A stretch of DNA of 64,000 nt from Devriesea agamarum (lineage in GTDB: Bacteria; Actinomycetota; Actinomycetes; Actinomycetales; Dermabacteraceae), in contig NZ_LN849456.1 of NCBI RefSeq assembly GCF_900070355.1, positions 1,488,001-1,552,000 on the forward strand. Direction: 5' to 3'. Under the pieces are notes generated by a model. That model ran no database searches and was not told where the DNA came from. It saw only the letters and a program-made list of their open reading frames with translations. Numbering within the stretch: position 1 is the stretch's first letter; each line of letters opens with the position of its first letter. Shown in pieces: positions 42,801-49,145 of the stretch. Position numbers and translations under genes: made by a program.

Positions 42801-45725
42801 CTCCCCGCTGCTCACACCACCAGCGAGCTTTTGCCCGTTCCAGGTGGCCTCGGTGATGCCGTCGGGGCAGTCCAGATATATCGTGCCCGGCTTGCACATT
42901 CCGCCGGTGACATGGGCGCTCTGCCCGTCGATGAGAACGCCGCGCACGAATTCAGCGCCATGAACCACCACGATGGTATTTCCGTCCGCATCAATGGCCT
43001 GCAGATCAATCGCATCCGACGCCTCACCGCGGACGAACCACACGCTCGCGGCCTGTGCCCGCCCCATTGGTCGCAGTACCAGCGTATGGGCAGCTGCGAC
43101 ATCACCCGGGGCCGGATCGATGCGAATGTCGAGACCGCCGTGCCCGCGTTCAAAACCGCCCCGCCCGATCGCGATATCTTCGCCGTTACAGACATCCACG
43201 CCGGCGTGAACACCGGCGCCGTCGCATTCGCCGTTGGTGTTGGGGCTAGCACCGGCGTTGGGTTTGGAGTTGACGGGATGCTCGGCCAGCCTCGCGCCGT
43301 CGCCCTGGGTTTCATTCTCCGGCATTCCATGCCGGTAGTTCAGCCGAAGCTCGCCACGCGTTTCATCCCACGTCGTCTCCACTTCGGCAGCGCCTGTACC
43401 CGACGCAGTCACCACCGGAGGCTGGTCGTAGCGCAGCACAGTTTCGCCGGGGTCGCCGTCATAGCCAACGAGGTACTGCACCGTAGATCGCTGTCGATCG
43501 GCGCCAGCATCAGCATTCCCGCTGTCAGCGCGGCCCCCAATCACCCGGGAAAGCGGCTCACCGAACAGCTGAGAGGTGGTGTACAGCAGCCGATGTTCAC
43601 CTATCCGCAGATCAGCAGCCATTAATAGGGCATCCCGACCGTGCAGGTGCAACTGGTCACCGGCGCGCTGAGGAATGCGCTCCCAGCGCGGGTGATCCCG
43701 ATCAGTGGCTGGTTGCTGAGCCTGAGTAGGTGACGGGCGATGCCCGTCCGATGGGCTCTCCCCCAACCCGGTGTGGGGATGCGCCTGAGCATTCACGCTT
43801 GGCTGTTCAGCAGCACTGGTGTTCGGTTGTGCTGAAGCGCTGGGCTCCACGAGTTCTAAAGCATCCAGTGCGACCACGCTGCCCCGGCTTCCCGTGGCCG
43901 GTGTGCCCAGGACCTCGATGCTCAGAGAATGCTCCCCCGCCGGCAGATCCCGTACCTGGAGAGCAACAAATTGCGTGGGGCGATTTTGATCGGTGGGCAC
44001 CCAACCGGTGATGGTGCCCCGGTCAGTGCCGTCAATGATCACTCTCGCCATTCCGTGATCGGTGCCCGTTCCGAGAATGACATCTACCCCGACGCCTTTA
44101 AACGAACAGGTCACGCGATCCCCCGCAGTGGCGGAGCGGGTGAGAGTGCCGTCATATGCTGACGAATCATTCACCTGTTCCCAGGACCCCTCGAAATGCA
44201 CCTGTGGGTTCCGGTCATCCAGTCGCAGGGTTGAGGCGAGGTCGGGGACCTCAGATGCGGGTGCCAAATCGAGAGAGATGGTGAAGGACACCTCGGATTC
44301 GCTGTTGGAGTCCGCCAACCGGTATCCGAGCATCCTCGGGGCGCCGTGCGCGGTGGCGGCAAGCACGCCCGGGTCGGTCGCGATCCGCTGGTAACCATGG
44401 ATTGCAGCCCTGCCGCCTGTGCTTTCAGTCCCCGCACCCGAGGTCCTGGTATCTTTCACCGGGGCAGGTGCGACCGGGCGCATAGACGCCAGGTCCGGCA
44501 GCGCATCTTGGTACGCGGCAAGTTCCTTTTGTACTGCGAGTTTCGGCGTCACCACGCGGTTCTCGTCAATCGCAGCCCCATAGTCGTAGCTGGTGAAACC
44601 CGACGACGGGGAGCCGGTCCAACCCCAGTTCGTTCCCCCAAACACCATGTAGTAATTGAACGCGGTGACACCATTACCGATATTGCGCACACCCCACTGC
44701 CGGGTAAAGGCACCATCGACGTACCGGGCCGCCTGAGCAATGTCGACATTCGCACCCCACGGAGTGAAAGTGCCACCCTGCGATTCGGTGATGAACTGCG
44801 GAGAGGACGAAGTATGCCGGCGGGCAGTGCTCTCGGATTCCCCGATCAGCCCGCGAGACGCTGTGCTGTCAAAACCGAGGGGATAGTAGTCGTAGGCATA
44901 AAAATCCAATCCATACTGTTTAACATCGCTGAACCGACCGCCGAGCGCGAAATCGTTATGAAAGACGGGCACGGCGATCCCGCCGCTGCGCACATGATCG
45001 GCGAGTATCCGCACGAACTCTGCACGGTCCCCCTGATCAGTGAGCATCTCGTTTTCAACCTGGTACATGAGCACGCTGCCACCGCCGTTGCTCACTTGAT
45101 GGCGCGCAATGATGTCGGTAACCGCGCTCATCCAGGCGAGGCTGTCACGCAGATTGTCCGGGTCCAGGCCGCGCAACGGACCAGGTCGGTTCGTCATATA
45201 CGCGGGCAGGCCCCCCATCGAAATTTCGGCGTTGATGTAGGGGCCGGGACGGGCGATCACATAGAGCCCTTCTTCCCGCGCCATGGTCAGCAGCAGATCG
45301 AGGTCGCGAATACCTGAGAAGTCAAACGGGCCATCCGGTGCGCTCTGGTGGAAGCCCCAGAAGAAATAGAGTGAGACGGCGTTAAAGCCCGCTCCGCGCA
45401 TTTTCTGGAAGATATCTCGCCAGTGCCCGGGCGAGGGCAGTCGCCAGTAGTGCAGTTCGCCGGAGAAGATATGCAGCCGCGTACCGTCGACGAAGAAGGA
45501 ACGCTGGTCCCAGGAGACGCGGTGTGGCCTGCGGTCATTTCCCGGGAACTTCATGGTGCCCCGGACCGTTCCGGTCACCTGGAGGTTTGACAGTATGGAA
45601 CGCGCGTCATCGTGGCTCATAGTGGTTCGATTCCATCCCGCGAAGTATCCCGGTGTCAACCGGACATCAGACATCCCCCGTGACACGAGCGGTCTTTCGA
45701 CCATGCCTGCCAGTTTCTTCACCAT
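39891..45725 (-). CDS. Bifunctional GH35 beta-galactosidase / GH20 beta-N-acetylhexosaminidase
   Basis: A single 1944-residue chain. Residues about 75-400 are a GH35 barrel: LHIFSGELHYWRLP, VIARPGPYINAE, acid/base Glu226 in YQVENEM and nucleophile Glu314 in FITESQGG. Residues about 400-1420 hold beta-rich, galactose-binding-like modules (for example near 530-630, 1080-1180, 1290-1380) with low-complexity linkers at about 635-690 and 830-870. Residues about 1430-1900 are a GH20b plus GH20 domain: VRGLHIDAARKYFDL, LQLHFSENEGFRV, ALDVPGHM and the catalytic Asp1697-Glu1698 in WHLGGDEVF. It should remove beta-galactose and then beta-GlcNAc/GalNAc from one oligosaccharide. No signal peptide is seen. 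The start may be 45725, 45674 or 45620. Confidence 0.9.
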   Translation of the reverse strand: MVKKLAGMVERPLVSRGMSDVRLTPGYFAGWNRTTMSHDDARSILSNLQVTGTVRGTMKFPGNDRRPHRVSWDQRSFFVDGTRLHIFSGELHYWRLPSPGHWRDIFQKMRGAGFNAVSLYFFWGFHQSAPDGPFDFSGIRDLDLLLTMAREEGLYVIARPGPYINAEISMGGLPAYMTNRPGPLRGLDPDNLRDSLAWMSAVTDIIARHQVSNGGGSVLMYQVENEMLTDQGDRAEFVRILADHVRSGGIAVPVFHNDFALGGRFSDVKQYGLDFYAYDYYPLGFDSTASRGLIGESESTARRHTSSSPQFITESQGGTFTPWGANVDIAQAARYVDGAFTRQWGVRNIGNGVTAFNYYMVFGGTNWGWTGSPSSGFTSYDYGAAIDENRVVTPKLAVQKELAAYQDALPDLASMRPVAPAPVKDTRTSGAGTESTGGRAAIHGYQRIATDPGVLAATAHGAPRMLGYRLADSNSESEVSFTISLDLAPASEVPDLASTLRLDDRNPQVHFEGSWEQVNDSSAYDGTLTRSATAGDRVTCSFKGVGVDVILGTGTDHGMARVIIDGTDRGTITGWVPTDQNRPTQFVALQVRDLPAGEHSLSIEVLGTPATGSRGSVVALDALELVEPSASAQPNTSAAEQPSVNAQAHPHTGLGESPSDGHRPSPTQAQQPATDRDHPRWERIPQRAGDQLHLHGRDALLMAADLRIGEHRLLYTTSQLFGEPLSRVIGGRADSGNADAGADRQRSTVQYLVGYDGDPGETVLRYDQPPVVTASGTGAAEVETTWDETRGELRLNYRHGMPENETQGDGARLAEHPVNSKPNAGASPNTNGECDGAGVHAGVDVCNGEDIAIGRGGFERGHGGLDIRIDPAPGDVAAAHTLVLRPMGRAQAASVWFVRGEASDAIDLQAIDADGNTIVVVHGAEFVRGVLIDGQSAHVTGGMCKPGTIYLDCPDGITEATWNGQKLAGGVSSGEDVDSGKTRDVGSDSPEVAGLSSAEACGQVPGPVSVSAPELTWIARRDDDEFRPDFDDSSWQVADSTVGSTPWQGPGTQGVVLDSNHYGFYEGAVWYRARFTLADLPGDGGQLRLIGNGGTGQPPHGKAPAFMQVWLNGHYLGAATADGTWQTLPIPPVTSKDTGVPSDRVEPVETGAQECAGPNLASGYGPGAEHDFAPGREVVLAVLVHNLGQNLDWSDDGLSRQNRGLFDAELPATEAVMWRLQGAIDRDTPWDTARTIYNVGGLGGERHGWYLPELPADPASHAAAADSAGVPAGWSSTSSLVADRPGVCWYRASVTLDVPTDQDTAWQLVIDSSRFEEGRHDPCQIVLFVNGWNVGVFIGDIGPQNAFTVPLGLLNQRGANTVVAVISAKAAGAGPEAIRLVPVHSSTGALHNLPEVVAPRRLLDNSGLACVVPTIQNLTATSGNPFRLTPTSRILLRPVPPAPHNQNSTPRGDIQSLTADAELLRRDLRGITGRDLPVVTSQDEPSPQPGDIVLGYGEVVGTTSPEAYRIVAGDYLDLRGAGRDGLFWATRSALQALRVNTEIPPAVAVDEPNKPVRGLHIDAARKYFDLDWLIRQVRQAAYVKLNELQLHFSENEGFRVECRSHPEIMSGEFLTRDEVKQLVAEAEHYHVRIVPALDVPGHMAQILAQNPEYRAGDSDEGRKILDYSNPEARQLLWDLLEEFVPLFPSRSWHLGGDEVFSMEEVSADDPASWQAPLAARYPQLAAYAIDQVGEGASVLDGYTYFLHEVATRLRVLGVQEVRAWNDASYLPGTCLGLDPHITVMYWTAWHRAFAPVERFAERGHTVINTNDSRFYYVVTTPGRAYDVHPTAAAALNWSPGIFSTRPAPCPDHGQIPQSWLDPTPAWITGSYFALWCDAPEAETPEQIEDGMRLPLRAMAERVWNPGGIERRRCAGSGVQRCGADGLDTQEISVWIRRATVIGDA

Positions 45726-45811
45726 GTCTGCGTCCGTCTGGGGGAAATCCCCCGGAAGAATTCCGGGTTCCCGCCTTCAGCCGGACAGTCGACGTCCATA
45801 CTCTAATCAGT

Positions 45812-46459
45812 ATGAACAACACCCCTGTCGCCAGCGACAACGCCGCAACTCCGCCTTCGCATGACGAATCGTCGTTCGCCACGCCGCCACTTGCGCAACG
45901 CCCTGTCCGTAAGCTCAGCCGGGCAGCGGGACTGACCGCACTGATTTCATTCCTCATCACGACGGTGCTCGTGATCGGTGCCGTCATTGCGTTCGCTGTC
46001 GCCATTTTGAGCCCGGCACGCGCAGCCGTCACCAACGGACTCATCAGCACGCCCGAAACCCCGATATCTCTGCACAAGGGCGATACCATCGCGCTGTTCG
46101 GCGCGGACGAACATTCCGCCCCTCACCCCACTTGCATGGTCTCAGGGCCTGCGGGACAGCTCAATCTGCACACCCTGAACTTTCCGCACAGCCACGAGTG
46201 GGACATGGAGAACCAGGACCACAGCCGACTGCTCGGATGGGTCACGGCTCCGCAAGACGGCACCTACATCGTGCAGTGCACGGGCGCTGAATCGGGTTCT
46301 GTCGGCGTGGTCAACATCGCGAACCTCAGCACGATGTGGCGTACCGCTGTGATCGGGCTCATCGCTCTCGTGTTAGCGACGCTCTCCGGGGTGGTGACGG
46401 TTGCTGCGTCGGTGGTGTGGCTGGTTCGGATCAGTCAGCAGCTCAATTCCGCAAACTGA
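45812..46459 (+). CDS. Two-helix membrane protein of unknown function
   Basis: 215 residues. A hydrophilic N-terminus (about 35 residues) is followed by a membrane helix (about 40-68), an extracytoplasmic domain of about 100 residues with two Cys (in PTCMVSG and YIVQCTG, perhaps a disulfide) and a second helix near 175-200. The family was not recognised. ATG 45812 is chosen; earlier in-frame sequence overlaps the divergent GH35-GH20 gene. Its last 92 bases are duplicated at 47160-47251, beyond a toxin-antitoxin pair. Confidence 0.6.
   Translation: MNNTPVASDNAATPPSHDESSFATPPLAQRPVRKLSRAAGLTALISFLITTVLVIGAVIAFAVAILSPARAAVTNGLISTPETPISLHKGDTIALFGADEHSAPHPTCMVSGPAGQLNLHTLNFPHSHEWDMENQDHSRLLGWVTAPQDGTYIVQCTGAESGSVGVVNIANLSTMWRTAVIGLIALVLATLSGVVTVAASVVWLVRISQQLNSAN
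46361..46452 (+). repeat. Direct repeat copy 1 (3' end of membrane protein gene)
   Basis: A 92-bp segment, from ATCGCTCTCG to CAATTCCGC, identical at 89 of 92 positions to 47160-47251. It forms the C-terminal transmembrane region of the intact gene at 45812. Confidence 0.93.
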
Positions 46460-46494
46460 GGCAAGAGTAGTAGCCAATCCAGTAGACGGATAGG

Positions 46495-46500
46495 TATACT
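46495..46500 (+). promoter_or_regulatory. -10 element of the toxin-antitoxin operon
   Basis: TATACT ends 7 bases before the ATG at 46508, so the transcript would begin at or next to the start codon (leaderless mRNA). No Shine-Dalgarno sequence precedes that ATG, which agrees. Confidence 0.6.
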
Positions 46501-46507
46501 CAATCTC

Positions 46508-46732
46508 ATGGGAATGACGACAATCAAAGTCCCAACTGAGCTCCGGGACCGAGTAAACCGCGACGCCCAGGAACAAGGGGTGACAGCGGCGGGCCTCATT
46601 GAGGCCCTCCTCGATGAGCATGAGCGCGGACAACGCATGAAAGCCTTTGGTCAAGCATTCAGGACTGCTGACGATGATTATTGGGATGAATTTTATGTAT
46701 GGGACGTCTCATCGGCGAAAGATCAAGCCTAA
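46508..46732 (+). CDS. MazE/RHH-like antitoxin
   Basis: 74 residues. The N-terminal half (MTTIKVPTELRDRVNRDAQE, then GVTAAGLIEALLDEHER) has the ribbon-helix-helix pattern of DNA-binding antitoxins; the acidic, aromatic C-terminus (DDDYWDEFYVWD) is suited to binding the toxin. It is the first gene of a pair whose second gene is a MazF-like toxin with a stop/start overlap (TAATG). The protein should autorepress the operon. An in-frame ATG at 46514 is also possible. Confidence 0.85.
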   Translation: MGMTTIKVPTELRDRVNRDAQEQGVTAAGLIEALLDEHERGQRMKAFGQAFRTADDDYWDEFYVWDVSSAKDQA

Positions 46733-47073
46733 TGACCGATCTCGTGCGCGGAACTTTGGTCTGGGCTGATCTCAATCCGGTCCGGGGGCGAGAACAAGCT
46801 GGCAGGCGTCCTGCTCTCGTAATCTCCAGCAATCTCTACCTTGAGCAAGCCGACACCCTCGCGATCATCCTTCCCGCCACATCGAAGAATCGAGGATGGC
46901 CGAATCATGTTCTACTTCGAGGCCCATATCTCAACGTCAAGCAGCCAACCTATGCGATGACAGAGCAGCCTCGAACCGTCACTCGCGACCGCTTCTTAGG
47001 GACGATAGGGGTCGTAGACGACGAGACTATGCGGAACATCGACAGGTGGCTACGAGACTTTATGGGTCTTTAA
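46732..47073 (+). CDS. MazF-like (PemK family) endoribonuclease toxin
   Basis: 113 residues. LVRGTLVWADLNPVRGREQAGRRPALVIS is the PemK/MazF N-terminal signature (seen here in two parts: RGTLVWADLNPVRGREQ and GRRPALVISS), with TKNR-like SKNRGWPNHVLL and TVTRDRFLGTIGVVDDETM following. MazF toxins cleave mRNA at short motifs. The ATG overlaps the antitoxin stop by one base. The pair is complete and likely functional. Confidence 0.9.
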   Translation: MTDLVRGTLVWADLNPVRGREQAGRRPALVISSNLYLEQADTLAIILPATSKNRGWPNHVLLRGPYLNVKQPTYAMTEQPRTVTRDRFLGTIGVVDDETMRNIDRWLRDFMGL

Positions 47074-47138
47074 TCGACCCACAGCCCATTCTGCATGCAA
47101 CATCCACTACATATTTCAGGTTCATGGAATGACGCTTC

Positions 47139-47156
47139 GCAGATCGGTCGATCTGC
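47139..47156. repeat. Perfect palindrome next to the duplicated segment
   Basis: GCAGATCG-GT-CGATCTGC is an 8-bp perfect inverted repeat with a 2-base centre, ending 3 bases before repeat copy 2. It may mark the recombination junction or terminate mazF transcription. Confidence 0.5.
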
Positions 47157-47159
47157 ATC

Positions 47160-47258
47160 ATCGCTCTCGTGTTAGCGACGCTCTCCGGGGTGGTGACGGT
47201 TGCCGGGTCGGTGGTGTGGCTGGTTCGGATCAGCCAGCAGCTCAATTCCGCTGAATAA
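47160..47258 (+). pseudogene. Duplicated 3' remnant of the 45812 membrane protein gene
   Basis: Copy 2 of the 92-bp repeat continues in frame to a TAA (47256-47258) and would encode only the last membrane helix (IALVLATLSGVVTVAGSVVW onward, ending LNSAE). No start or ribosome site is seen, so it is a gene fragment left by a duplication that now flanks mazEF. Confidence 0.85.
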
Positions 47259-47323
47259 AAGGGTCGCCGAGCCTAGGCAGAGCAGCGTCCAGCGACATAG
47301 AATCTACCTGTGCTGGACAAGCC

Positions 47324-47340
47324 TGCATGAACTTCATGCA
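47324..47340. promoter_or_regulatory. 17-bp perfect palindrome upstream of small ORF
   Basis: TGCATGAA-C-TTCATGCA is a perfect dyad 46 bases before the start codon of the 44-residue gene. This is a typical size and place for a repressor or activator site. The cognate regulator is unknown. Confidence 0.5.
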
Positions 47341-47386
47341 TGTCCCGTGAACAGTAGTTTTCTCTCTTAGTGTCAGGAGTACAGGC

Positions 47387-47521
47387 ATGAACCAGGTAAT
47401 GGCCACCGCACCGTCCCTTTTCGTGCCTGAATTTGGCGAGCTGGCTCTTCTCGCCGTCCCGGTTCTCGCGCTCTTCGCGGCCATCGGCGGAACTGTCCTC
47501 TACCTGGTGAAAAAGAAATAG
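47387..47521 (+). CDS. 44-residue single-helix membrane peptide
   Basis: A short gene with a convincing ribosome site (AGGAG, 7 bases before ATG 47387). The product starts MNQVMATAPSLFVPEF, continues with one hydrophobic helix (about residues 19-41) and ends in VKKK, giving a cationic C-terminal anchor facing the cytoplasm. No family was recognised. The shape is shared by small regulatory membrane peptides and by hydrophobic type I toxins; neither role is shown. An upstream palindrome (47324-47340) suggests it is regulated. Confidence 0.6.
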   Translation: MNQVMATAPSLFVPEFGELALLAVPVLALFAAIGGTVLYLVKKK

Positions 47522-47621
47522 AAGCAGGCATCGCGCCCCCTCGAACACCAGGCACACACCGGGCAGCTAAATACCGAAATTTCCCAGCGATTATTCAGCC
47601 GACCTGACCACAATCGCCCCC

Positions 47622-48407
47622 ATGCCATCACCCGCGCTCAGCAAAGCCCATTGCCCGACCCATATGGATCAGCAATCGCTGCGCTGGCCGCTTCCCACCG
47701 CCCTATGGTGGCGCACCTGGGTCCCCGGAATCGGACTGATGATGGTGATCATCGCGGTGGCAGCGGGGGCTATCGTCACCACCCTTGGCGCTGTCTCCAC
47801 CGGGGAAGCCTCCCTAGACGCAGCCCTAGCAGCTCACCGCACTCCTGCTATCACCCTCCTCGCCTGGGCTGTCGATATCGGAGTCGGGCCCAAAGGTGCC
47901 CCGGTCATCCTCGCCGTCATCTGCATCGGTTTATTCACTGCGCACCGTCGCAATGACGCCTTCGCACTCGGAGCCATGACCTCTATCGGATGGACCGGCG
48001 CCGCCCTGCCCAAACTCATCGTCAGACGCCACCGTCCCGGAGCAGAACTCCAACCGTTAAAAGCAGAGCTCGGCCATGACTCATTTCCTAGCGGACACAC
48101 CGCATTTATCGGCGCGCTCGCAATGGCCGCCGTCGTCCTGCTGATCCGCGCCCGTATGCGCCGCGCTGCCACGGTGATGGCGGTGCTGGGCGTGGCAGCA
48201 ATTGCGTTTGTGAGCTCAATGCGCATGTATCTCGGAGTGCATTTTCTGGTCGATGTGACCGCCGCCCCACTCTTTTCCTCCGGGGTGATCCTGATCCTGC
48301 TGCCGCAGTTTATGTGGTTCTCGAACTGGGCAACCGAACGTACCTCTCAGCTGTTTAGAAGCCGATCAACCCATGCACGCCGCGCACACCGATCACGACG
48401 CCGATGA
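47622..48407 (+). CDS. PAP2-superfamily phosphatase
   Basis: 261 residues, five or six membrane helices. The three PAP2 motifs are present: KLIVRRHRPG, DSFPSGHTAF and SSMRMYLGVHFLVDV, with the catalytic His residues in PSGH and GVHF. Enzymes of this family dephosphorylate undecaprenyl pyrophosphate or phosphatidate derivatives at the membrane. The basic tail (THARRAHRSRRR) overlaps the 3' end of the convergent GAP-family gene by 53 bases. An in-frame ATG at 47664 is an alternative start. Confidence 0.88.
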   Translation: MPSPALSKAHCPTHMDQQSLRWPLPTALWWRTWVPGIGLMMVIIAVAAGAIVTTLGAVSTGEASLDAALAAHRTPAITLLAWAVDIGVGPKGAPVILAVICIGLFTAHRRNDAFALGAMTSIGWTGAALPKLIVRRHRPGAELQPLKAELGHDSFPSGHTAFIGALAMAAVVLLIRARMRRAATVMAVLGVAAIAFVSSMRMYLGVHFLVDVTAAPLFSSGVILILLPQFMWFSNWATERTSQLFRSRSTHARRAHRSRRR

Positions 48408-49098
48408 TCCCCACCGCCCAGGAAAACGCACTAGGAGCCTGACGCACCGACCACTCTCGGATCCGGCCAAGCAGCTCGTCACCGCGACTCCCACTCATAA
48501 GCCGCAGCCCCACCAGCACCAGGCCGGGCGCGATCATCACCACGCAGTACACGGCCAACACCACGGCCACGCTCAAAAACGATATTCCCGCGTTTCCCAT
48601 AATTCCGATGGCGGCAATGTACGGCAGCATAGACGCCGCCTCCAGGAGACCGGCGGCAAACGCAAGGGCCATCACCGCCCAGCTAGATGCAGCGGCACGC
48701 CCCGAACGCTCAACCCAGCGCCGTACCCCCGCTTCCGGATCGCCTCCGCGTTTCACTACTTTCTTGGGGTCGAGCCACAAAGACCACAGCAGCAACACAC
48801 CACCGACGGCAATCATGCCTACTCTCCCCGGTACGGAATCCAGCAGCGGCCCTACCGACGACACTGCGGGAAGCAGGCCCAGTGCAAGTAAAAGTCCAAG
48901 CAGATAGTAGAAAACACCGATCGTCACGAGATACAGCACCACGCGGCCAACAAGCCGCCCTCGCGATACCGGCGCCATGAGCAGCAATAGCGGAATCACC
49001 AGGGTGCCGACACTGGTCGAATCGACCAGGGCAAGCGCAAGCAGACCCAGCAGGCTCCCGGTATCCATACCGGTCACGGACATAATGAGCGACGACAT
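48355..49098 (-). CDS. GAP/Sap-family membrane protein
   Basis: About 247 residues with six hydrophobic segments. LLALALVDSTSVGTLVIPLLLL in helix 1, the loop DPKKVVKRGG and FAAGLLEAASMLPYIAAIGIM resemble the GAP/Sap (sulfolipid-addressing protein-like) family of actinobacteria, whose members help move glycolipids. The precise role is unknown. ATG 49098 is preferred to GTG 49119. It is convergent with, and overlaps, the PAP2 gene; both act at the membrane, so envelope lipid handling is a shared theme (inference). Confidence 0.75.
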   Translation of the reverse strand: MSSLIMSVTGMDTGSLLGLLALALVDSTSVGTLVIPLLLLMAPVSRGRLVGRVVLYLVTIGVFYYLLGLLLALGLLPAVSSVGPLLDSVPGRVGMIAVGGVLLLWSLWLDPKKVVKRGGDPEAGVRRWVERSGRAAASSWAVMALAFAAGLLEAASMLPYIAAIGIMGNAGISFLSVAVVLAVYCVVMIAPGLVLVGLRLMSGSRGDELLGRIREWSVRQAPSAFSWAVGIIGVVIGVRGVHGLIGF

Positions 49099-49145
49099 GT
49101 CCCTATGGTCTCCAGGCACACCCCGGTATATCGCCCGCTAAAAGC

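Noticed and set aside
46361-47258. Insertion sequence carrying mazEF
   Set aside because: No transposase and no terminal inverted repeats; the flanking repeat is part of a host gene, not an IS end.
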